Part shown: positions 26,560 to 32,182 of the stretch, one piece after another | Numbering within the stretch: position 1 is the stretch's first letter | How the letters are laid out: every line of letters starts with the position of its first letter | Assembly: GCF_003052605.1 (NCBI RefSeq) | Contig: NZ_QASO01000024.1 | Location: 1 to 32,182 of the forward strand | Length of the DNA: 32,182 nucleotides | DNA from: Ectopseudomonas oleovorans | GTDB taxonomy: Bacteria > Pseudomonadota > Gammaproteobacteria > Pseudomonadales > Pseudomonadaceae | Reading direction: 5' to 3' | The notes under the pieces: generated by a model | Databases searched by the model: none | What the model was told of the DNA's origin: nothing | The model's input: the letters and a program-made list of their open reading frames with translations, nothing else | Translations under genes and position numbers: made by a program

Positions 26560-27972
26560 ATGAGCGAACAGATTCCCGTACAGGACGTCACCCCTCCCAC
26601 TGCCAAGAACGCCGGCGTCGATCTCTACGCCAGCCGCGAGAAGATCTATACCCGCGCATTCACGGGCCTGTTTCGCAATCTGCGACTTGCCGGCGGCGCC
26701 CTGCTGTTCCTGCTGTACTTCGGCACCGTCTGGCTGAACTGGGAAGGCCGCCAGGCCGTCTGGTGGAACCTGCCGGAACGCAAGTTCCATATCTTCGGCG
26801 CCACCTACTGGCCGCAGGACTTCATGCTGCTGTCCTGGCTGCTGATCATCTGCGCCTTCGGTCTGTTCTTCATCACCGTATTCGCCGGCCGCGTCTGGTG
26901 CGGCTACACCTGCCCGCAAAGCGTGTTCACCTGGGTGTTCATGTGGGCCGAGAAAGTTACCGAAGGTGACCGCAACCAGCGGATGAAGCTGGACAAACAA
27001 CCCATGAGCGGCAAGAAATTTACACGCAAGCTGGCCAAGCACGGCATCTGGGTGGGCGTGTCACTGCTCACGGCGATCACCTTCGTCGGCTACTTCACGC
27101 CGATTCGCGACCTGGTGATCGAGATCTTCACCGGCCAGGCCAGCGGCTGGGCCTATTTCTGGATCGGTTTCTTCACCCTCGCCACCTACGGCAACGCCGG
27201 CTACCTGCGCGAGCAGGTATGCATCTACATGTGCCCCTATGCGCGCTTCCAGAGCGTGATGTTCGACCAAGACACCCTGATCGTCTCCTACGACCCGCGC
27301 CGCGGCGAGAAGCGCGGTCCGCGCAAGAAGGACGCCGACTACAAGGCACAGGGCCTGGGTGATTGCATCGACTGCAAGATGTGCGTACAGGTCTGCCCCA
27401 CCGGTATCGATATCCGCGACGGCCTGCAGATCGAATGCATCGGCTGCGCCGCCTGCATCGACGCCTGCGACGACATCATGGACAAGATGAACTACCCCAA
27501 GGGGCTGATCAGCTACACCACTGAACACAACCTGTCCGGGCGCAAGACCCGCCTGCTGCGCCCGCGCCTGATCGGGTACGCTGTCGCACTGGTCGCGATG
27601 ATCGGCCTGTTCGCCTGGGCTGTGGCCACTCGTCCGCTGGTGGAACTGGACGTGCTCAAGGATCGCGTACTTTTCCGCGAGAACGAGCGCGGCTACATCG
27701 AGAACGTCTACACCCTGAAGATCATGAACAAGGCGCAGCGCGACATGACCTACGTGATCACCGTCGACGGTCTCGACGGCCTGGTCTACGAAGGCAAGCG
27801 CGAAGTACGGGCGCTGGCCGGTGAGGTGTACTCCTTCCCGGTCGAGCTGTCCATCGCACCGGAAAAACTGCCTTCCAGCGCCAATAACATCGTCTTCCAC
27901 GTACAATCGGCAGACGACCCCAGTATCAAGAACGACGCCGACAGCCGATTTATCGGCCCCAGCGTCCGCTGA
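26560..27972 (+). CDS. ccoG: Cupric reductase CcoG, cbb3 assembly
   Basis: CcoG (also called RdxA/FixG) is an inner-membrane iron-sulfur protein that reduces Cu(II) to Cu(I) for cbb3 oxidase assembly. The 470-residue protein has membrane helices near 40-58, 85-110, 160-180 and 185-205, with WCGYTCPQSVF and CIYMCPYARFQ cysteine motifs. A two-cluster ferredoxin domain follows, with CIDCKMCVQVCP and CIGCAACIDACD. Then come a further helix (about 340-357) and a C-terminal periplasmic Ig-like domain. It heads the ccoGHIS set, 161 bases after the second ccoP, with an ANR-like palindrome in the gap. The start ATG has only a weak ribosome-binding site. Confidence 0.95.
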   Translation: MSEQIPVQDVTPPTAKNAGVDLYASREKIYTRAFTGLFRNLRLAGGALLFLLYFGTVWLNWEGRQAVWWNLPERKFHIFGATYWPQDFMLLSWLLIICAFGLFFITVFAGRVWCGYTCPQSVFTWVFMWAEKVTEGDRNQRMKLDKQPMSGKKFTRKLAKHGIWVGVSLLTAITFVGYFTPIRDLVIEIFTGQASGWAYFWIGFFTLATYGNAGYLREQVCIYMCPYARFQSVMFDQDTLIVSYDPRRGEKRGPRKKDADYKAQGLGDCIDCKMCVQVCPTGIDIRDGLQIECIGCAACIDACDDIMDKMNYPKGLISYTTEHNLSGRKTRLLRPRLIGYAVALVAMIGLFAWAVATRPLVELDVLKDRVLFRENERGYIENVYTLKIMNKAQRDMTYVITVDGLDGLVYEGKREVRALAGEVYSFPVELSIAPEKLPSSANNIVFHVQSADDPSIKNDADSRFIGPSVR

Positions 27973-27985
27973 CGACGGAAAACGC

Positions 27986-28504
27986 ATGAGCGAACACAAC
28001 ACATCGCCAGTCAAACCCTGGTACAAGCAGTTCTGGCCCTGGTTCATCCTATTCCTGTTGGGCTACTCGGTGGTGCAGGGGCTGACCCTGCTCACCATCG
28101 CCACCAAGAACCCGCCGGGCCTCATCTCGGATGATTACTACGACGTCGGCAAAGGCATCAACCAGTCGCTGGAACGTGAGAAACTGGCAGAACGCCTGCA
28201 GCTGCATGGCGAACTGGTGCTGGACAACACCACCGGCACCGCACTGCTGAGCCTGCAGGGCAACAGCCGGCCACAGCAGATTGTGCTCAACCTGATCTCG
28301 CCGACCCAGCCGGAACGTGACCGCCGGGTGATCCTGCAACCCACTGCTGACGGTCACTACCGTGGTCAGATGGTCGATCAGGTCAGCGGTCGCCGCTTCG
28401 TCGAATTGCTCGGCCAGGAAGGCAGCCAGAACTGGCGCCTGTTCGAGGAGGAAACCATCGCCGATGGCCAGACCATCATGATCGGTGACAATCCCTCCTA
28501 CTGA
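27986..28504 (+). CDS. ccoH: cbb3 assembly protein CcoH (FixH)
   Basis: A 172-residue protein with one N-terminal membrane helix (about 17-40, WPWFILFLLGYSVVQGLTLL) and a periplasmic FixH domain beginning ISDDYYDVGKGINQSLERE. CcoH supports assembly and stability of the cbb3 complex. The ATG lies 13 bases after the ccoG stop and matches the family start; the longer frame is a shadow of ccoG. ccoI starts eight bases after it. Confidence 0.92.
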   Translation: MSEHNTSPVKPWYKQFWPWFILFLLGYSVVQGLTLLTIATKNPPGLISDDYYDVGKGINQSLEREKLAERLQLHGELVLDNTTGTALLSLQGNSRPQQIVLNLISPTQPERDRRVILQPTADGHYRGQMVDQVSGRRFVELLGQEGSQNWRLFEEETIADGQTIMIGDNPSY

Positions 28505-28512
28505 CCCTGCCG

Positions 28513-30921
28513 ATGCCCGCCCCTACTCCCTGCTACCACTGTGGCCTGCCGGTGCCTGCCGGCAGTCAGTTCCGTGCCGACGTGCTCGGCCAGGCCCGGC
28601 AAATGTGCTGCCCCGGCTGCCAGGCGGTGGCCGAAGCCATCGTCGCCGGCGGGCTTGAGCACTATTACAGCCATCGCAGCGAAAGTGCCGCCAACCCGCA
28701 GGCACTGCCCGCCGCCCTGCCTGACGAACTGGCGCTCTACGACCGCAGTGACGTGCAGCAGTCTTTCGTCCAGCACGAAGGCGAACTGAGCGAAACCCAA
28801 TTGCTGATCGAAGGCATCAGTTGCGCCGCCTGCGGCTGGCTGATCGAAAAGCATCTGCGCGGCGTAGCGGGCGTGGCCGAAGCGCACCTGAACCTGTCCA
28901 ACCACCGCCTGCAGGTGCGCTGGCAGGATAGCCGGATACCCTTGAGCCAACTGCTCGCCGAATTGCGCCGCATTGGCTACGCCGCCCATCCGTGGCGCGC
29001 CGACGAGGCGGCCGAACGCATGGCTGCGGAGAATCGCCGGCGCATGCGCGAGTTGGGTGTGGCCGGGTTGCTGTGGATGCAGGTGATGATGGCGACCATG
29101 GCCACCTGGCCGGAGTTCAACATCGACCTGTCGCCGGAACTGGACAAGATCCTGCGCTGGACCAGCCTGTTCCTCACCACACCTATCGTCTTCTACTGTT
29201 GCGGGCAGTTCTTCCGCGGTGCCCTGCGCGACCTGCGCACGCGCCACCTGACCATGGACGTATCGGTCTCGCTGGCCATTGGCGGCGCCTATGTCGCCGG
29301 CATCTGGTCGACCATCACCGGCCAGGGCGAGCTGTATTTCGACGCGGTGGGCATGTTCGCCCTGTTCCTCCTCGCCGGCCGCTATCTGGAGCGGCGTGCG
29401 CGTGAACGCACCGCCGCGGCCACCGCGCAACTGGTCAAGCTGCTGCCGGCGTCCTGCCTGCGTCTGGACGCCGACGGTCAGAGCCAGCGCATTCTGCTGC
29501 GCGAACTGCAGGTCGGCGAACAGGTGCTGGTGCAGCCCGGTTCGTTGATTCCCGCTGACGGGCGCATCCTTGCCGGCCAGTCCAGCGTCGATGAGTCACT
29601 GCTGACGGGCGAATACCTGCCTCAGGCACGCGGCATCGGCGACGGCGTCACTGCCGGCACACTGAATGTCGAAGGCCCGCTGACCGTCGAGGTGCAGGCG
29701 CTGGGCGATGCCACGCGCCTGTCGGCCATCGTCCGCCTGCTGGAACGCGCGCAGAGCGAGAAACCGCGCCTGGCAGAGATCGCCGACCGCGTCTCGCAAT
29801 GGTTCCTGCTGTTCATTCTCGTGGCGGCTGCCGTGGTCGGCTACGCCTGGTGGGAGATCGACTCCAGCCGCGCCTTCTGGGTCGTGCTCGCCCTGCTCGT
29901 GGCCACCTGCCCTTGCGCGCTGGCCCTGGCCACCCCAACAGCGCTGACCACCGCCACCGGCAGCCTGCACAAGCTGGGCATGCTGCTGACCCGCGGCCAC
30001 GTGCTCGAAGGCCTCAACCAGGTCGACACCCTGGTACTGGACAAGACCGGCACACTGACCGAAGGTCGCCTGACGCTCAAGGCTATCCACCCGCTGCGCG
30101 ATCTCGACGAGGGCGATTGCCTGGCGCTGGCGGCTGCACTGGAAAACCGTTCGGAGCACCCTATCGCCCGCGCCTTCAGCCAGGCGCCGCGCGCAGCGCA
30201 ATCCGTCGACAGCCATCCGGGCCAGGGCTTGCAGGGCAGCGTCGACGGACGCCTGCTACGCATCGGCGAAGCCAATTTCGTCTGCGCCCTGAGCGGCCAG
30301 ACCGCACCACCGATTGCCAGCGAACACGGCCAGTGGTTGCTGCTGGGCGACGAACAGGGGGCACTGGCCTGGTTCGTCCTCGACGACCGCCTGCGTGAAG
30401 ACGCGCCGGATCTGATCGCCGCAGCACGTGCCCGCGGCTGGAACATTCACCTGCTGTCTGGCGACAGCTCGCCGATGGTGGCCGAAGTCGCCCGTCAACT
30501 GGGCATCGAAGATGCCCGTGGCGGCCTGACTCCGGATGCCAAACTGGCGGTACTCAAACAGCTGCACAGCGAAGGCCGCCGCGTGCTGATGCTTGGCGAT
30601 GGCGTCAATGATGTACCAGTGCTGGCCGCTGCCGACATCAGCGTGGCCATGGGTTCGGCCTCGGACCTGGCCAAGACCAGCGCCGATGCGGTGCTGCTGT
30701 CGAACCGCCTGGGCAGCCTGGTCGATGGCCTGACACTGGCCAAACGCACGCGCCGTATCATCATCGAAAACCTGGCCTGGGCGACGCTGTACAATGGCCT
30801 GGTACTGCCCTTCGCCGCCCTGGGCTGGATCACGCCGATCTGGGCGGCCGTGGGCATGTCGCTCAGCTCGCTGTTGGTGGTGCTCAACGCCCTGCGCCTG
30901 AGCCACACCCCAAACATGTAG
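28513..30921 (+). CDS. ccoI: Copper-transporting P1B-type ATPase CcoI (FixI)
   Basis: CcoI exports Cu(I) across the inner membrane for loading of the CuB site in CcoN; it does not chiefly give copper resistance. The 802-residue protein has an N-terminal cysteine cluster (CYHCG 7-11, CCPGC 32-36), a heavy-metal-associated domain with CAAC (103-106), eight expected membrane helices, the CPC metal motif (466-468), the phosphorylated D510 in DKTGTLTEG, SEHPIA in the nucleotide domain, and GDGVNDVP. These features together are typical of FixI/CtpA2-type pumps. The TAG stop is inside a REP element. Confidence 0.96.
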   Translation: MPAPTPCYHCGLPVPAGSQFRADVLGQARQMCCPGCQAVAEAIVAGGLEHYYSHRSESAANPQALPAALPDELALYDRSDVQQSFVQHEGELSETQLLIEGISCAACGWLIEKHLRGVAGVAEAHLNLSNHRLQVRWQDSRIPLSQLLAELRRIGYAAHPWRADEAAERMAAENRRRMRELGVAGLLWMQVMMATMATWPEFNIDLSPELDKILRWTSLFLTTPIVFYCCGQFFRGALRDLRTRHLTMDVSVSLAIGGAYVAGIWSTITGQGELYFDAVGMFALFLLAGRYLERRARERTAAATAQLVKLLPASCLRLDADGQSQRILLRELQVGEQVLVQPGSLIPADGRILAGQSSVDESLLTGEYLPQARGIGDGVTAGTLNVEGPLTVEVQALGDATRLSAIVRLLERAQSEKPRLAEIADRVSQWFLLFILVAAAVVGYAWWEIDSSRAFWVVLALLVATCPCALALATPTALTTATGSLHKLGMLLTRGHVLEGLNQVDTLVLDKTGTLTEGRLTLKAIHPLRDLDEGDCLALAAALENRSEHPIARAFSQAPRAAQSVDSHPGQGLQGSVDGRLLRIGEANFVCALSGQTAPPIASEHGQWLLLGDEQGALAWFVLDDRLREDAPDLIAAARARGWNIHLLSGDSSPMVAEVARQLGIEDARGGLTPDAKLAVLKQLHSEGRRVLMLGDGVNDVPVLAAADISVAMGSASDLAKTSADAVLLSNRLGSLVDGLTLAKRTRRIIIENLAWATLYNGLVLPFAALGWITPIWAAVGMSLSSLLVVLNALRLSHTPNM

Positions 30922-30972
30922 GAGCGAGCTCTGCTCGCGAACCGCTTCTTCGCTCGCGATGCTCGCTCCTCC
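30918..30972. repeat. REP element overlapping the ccoI stop codon
   Basis: GTAGGAGCGAGCTCTGCTCGCG begins at 30918 (first 20 bases are the conserved part) and pairs with GCTCGCTCC (30961-30969). The TAG at 30919-30921 ends ccoI, as in atuA. The element reaches to about 10 bases before the ccoS ribosome-binding site. Confidence 0.8.
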
Positions 30973-30995
30973 CCAGACGCCTCCATGGAGACCGC

Positions 30996-31202
30996 ATGTC
31001 CGCCCTCTACATCCTGATCCCCGTCGCCATCGGCCTGGTCGGTTTCGCCATCTGGCTGTTCTTCTGGGCGGTGGACAGCGGTCAGTACGACGATCTCGAC
31101 GGCCCGGCGCACAGCATTCTGTTCGACGACGAAGATCCACTGCACAAGGCTGGTGTCGAGCAGGCCGAAGACCACAACAAGCCTGGCAAACCTGATGCTT
31201 GA
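30996..31202 (+). CDS. ccoS: cbb3 maturation protein CcoS
   Basis: A 68-residue protein with one membrane helix (about 3-26) followed by the conserved FFWAVDSGQYDDLDGPAHSILFDDE in two stretches, which defines the FixS/CcoS family. CcoS is needed to insert heme b and CuB into CcoN. GGAGA precedes the ATG by a few bases. The 3' end overlaps the next gene by eight bases. Confidence 0.93.
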   Translation: MSALYILIPVAIGLVGFAIWLFFWAVDSGQYDDLDGPAHSILFDDEDPLHKAGVEQAEDHNKPGKPDA

Positions 31203-31878
31203 GCTGGCACCGCTGCTGGTGTCGGCGCTGATTCTCGGCCTGCTTGGTGGCGGCCATTGCCTCGGCATGTGCGGCGGCCTGATGGGCGCGCTGACTCTGG
31301 CGATTCCCCCCGAGCAACGCGGCAGGCGTCTACAGCTGCTGCTGGCTTACAACCTCGGGCGCATTCTCAGCTACAGCCTTGCAGGCTTGCTCCTGGGACT
31401 GGCCGGCTGGGCCATTGCCGGCAGCAAGGCCGAAGTGGCGATGCGCACAATGGCTGCCTTGCTGCTGATTGCCATGGGTCTTTATCTGGCCGACTGGTGG
31501 AGCGGGCTGACACGCATCGAAGCACTGGGCCGCGGCCTGTGGCGGCATATCCAACCGCTGACCCGGCGCTTCATGCCGGTCAGCAATCTGCCGCGCGCCC
31601 TGGTCCTGGGTGGTTTATGGGGCTGGCTGCCGTGCGGGCTGGTCTACAGCACCCTGCTGTGGGCCTCCAGCCAGGGCAATGCAGTCAACAGCGCCCTGCT
31701 GATGCTGGCGTTCGGCCTGGGCACCTGGCCGGTGCTGCTGGCCACCGGGCTGGCAGCAGAGCGCATCACAACCCTGCTACGCAAGCGCGGCGTGCGCATG
31801 GCTGGCGGCCTGCTGGTCATCCTGTTCGGCATCTGGACCCTGCCCGGCCCACACCAGCACTGGCTGATGGGGCACTGA
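31195..31878 (+). CDS. DsbD_2/TauE-SafE-like membrane protein linked to cbb3 assembly
   Basis: A 227-residue protein with about six membrane helices. It shows GGGHCLGMCGGLMG (about 17-30) in the first helix and GWLPCGLVYS (about 143-152) later, both cysteine-bearing motifs typical of the DsbD-like family often labelled sulfite exporter TauE/SafE. Coupling to ccoS by overlap, and the same gene order in other pseudomonads, suggest a role in copper or thiol handling for cbb3 assembly rather than sulfite export. That is inference. The ATG at 31195 gives MLELAPLLVS; the longer frame is a shadow of ccoS. Confidence 0.82.
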   Translation: MLELAPLLVSALILGLLGGGHCLGMCGGLMGALTLAIPPEQRGRRLQLLLAYNLGRILSYSLAGLLLGLAGWAIAGSKAEVAMRTMAALLLIAMGLYLADWWSGLTRIEALGRGLWRHIQPLTRRFMPVSNLPRALVLGGLWGWLPCGLVYSTLLWASSQGNAVNSALLMLAFGLGTWPVLLATGLAAERITTLLRKRGVRMAGGLLVILFGIWTLPGPHQHWLMGH

Positions 31879-31881
31879 GGC

Positions 31882-31934
31882 GTAGCCGGATGTAATCCGT
31901 GAGCAAGGTACCCAGCATCCCCGGATTGCATCCG
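31882..31934. repeat. REP pair interrupted by the insertion sequence
   Basis: GTAGCCGGATGTAATCC and the inverted CCCCGGATTGCATCCG. The right arm ends at 31934, where GGGCTAC would be expected but the insertion sequence begins. It lies four bases after the stop of the TauE-like gene. Confidence 0.75.
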
Positions 31935-32182
31935 TATATGGACTCCTCCCGTTTTGCCAGTGAAATAATCTGCCTCTGAACCTAGGTACGACTGCTTCCG
32001 TATATTCGACTTCTGATAAGGCGTTAGCCTTGAGCCATGATGAATTTCGCTCCTGTGCGCCTAACCGGGCTAGCGGCCTTGCAAAGCAGAGGGCCGATGG
32101 ATGCAGCAGGTTACACACAGGTCGGTGCGACCGGTTCGTCATCAGTTCATGTCACTGTGCAATCGAGTGGATCTCTACTACG
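31935..32182. mobile_element. Same insertion-sequence end, opposite orientation (partial)
   Basis: Exact reverse complement of 1-248. The element starts at TATATGGACTCCTCCC after the REP and runs out of the window. Both edges thus show the same terminus of two oppositely oriented copies. The remainder of either copy, including any transposase, lies outside. An open frame on the minus strand (31777-32142) crosses the junction and is not accepted as a gene. Confidence 0.7.

Overview
This is a high-GC, gene-dense chromosomal segment of a Pseudomonas-type gammaproteobacterium. The evidence is the complete acyclic-terpene utilisation (atu) core, two tandem cbb3 oxidase operons followed by ccoGHIS, and several families of Pseudomonas REP palindromes. 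The P. mendocina/alcaliphila/oleovorans side of the genus is a guess; no rRNA or tRNA is present to place it. Layout, left to right: (i) 1-248 is the end of an insertion sequence set in a REP palindrome. (ii) 316-3474, minus strand: pyrF, then a dual-receiver response regulator and a soluble CBS-domain histidine kinase. (iii) 3706-5395, plus strand: ethanolamine ammonia-lyase genes, with eutB wrecked by internal deletions and eutC intact. (iv) 5451-8308: a DUF2897 small membrane protein, a 191-bp MITE-like repeat, a CPBP membrane protease, and two tandem minus-strand periplasmic solute-binding-like proteins, one frameshifted in a C8 run. (v) 8380-18782: atuR diverging from atuABCDEFG, with two near-identical AtuR-type operators between atuR and atuA and palindromic repeats in most gaps between the atu genes. 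(vi) 18875-19549, minus strand: a small alpha/beta hydrolase. (vii) 19651-26398: two complete ccoNOQP operons. (viii) 26560-31878: ccoG, ccoH, ccoI, ccoS and a DsbD_2/TauE-like membrane protein. (ix) 31882-32182: a REP and the same insertion-sequence end in opposite orientation. How the genes work together: AtuR is expected to repress atuABCDEFG until a terpene-derived CoA ester appears. AtuD oxidises citronellyl-CoA, AtuC/AtuF carboxylate cis-geranyl-CoA and AtuE hydrates isohexenylglutaconyl-CoA, feeding the leucine/isovalerate route, which is not in this window. The atuH ligase gene found in P. aeruginosa is not here. The cco block makes two high-affinity cbb3 terminal oxidases plus their copper reduction (CcoG), copper P-type ATPase (CcoI) and assembly factors (CcoH, CcoS). 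The first oxidase operon has a well-placed ANR/FNR box inside the coding start of the neighbouring hydrolase; the second has none, matching the ANR-induced/constitutive order known in P. aeruginosa. No CRISPR array, prophage, tRNA or rRNA was seen. The most unusual items are the matched IS ends (a possible IS110/IS1111-type bridge-RNA locus with a repeated 9-mer), the decayed eutB beside an intact eutC, the C8-tract frameshift, REP elements that supply stop codons for two genes, and the orphan CBS-kinase/dual-receiver pair.
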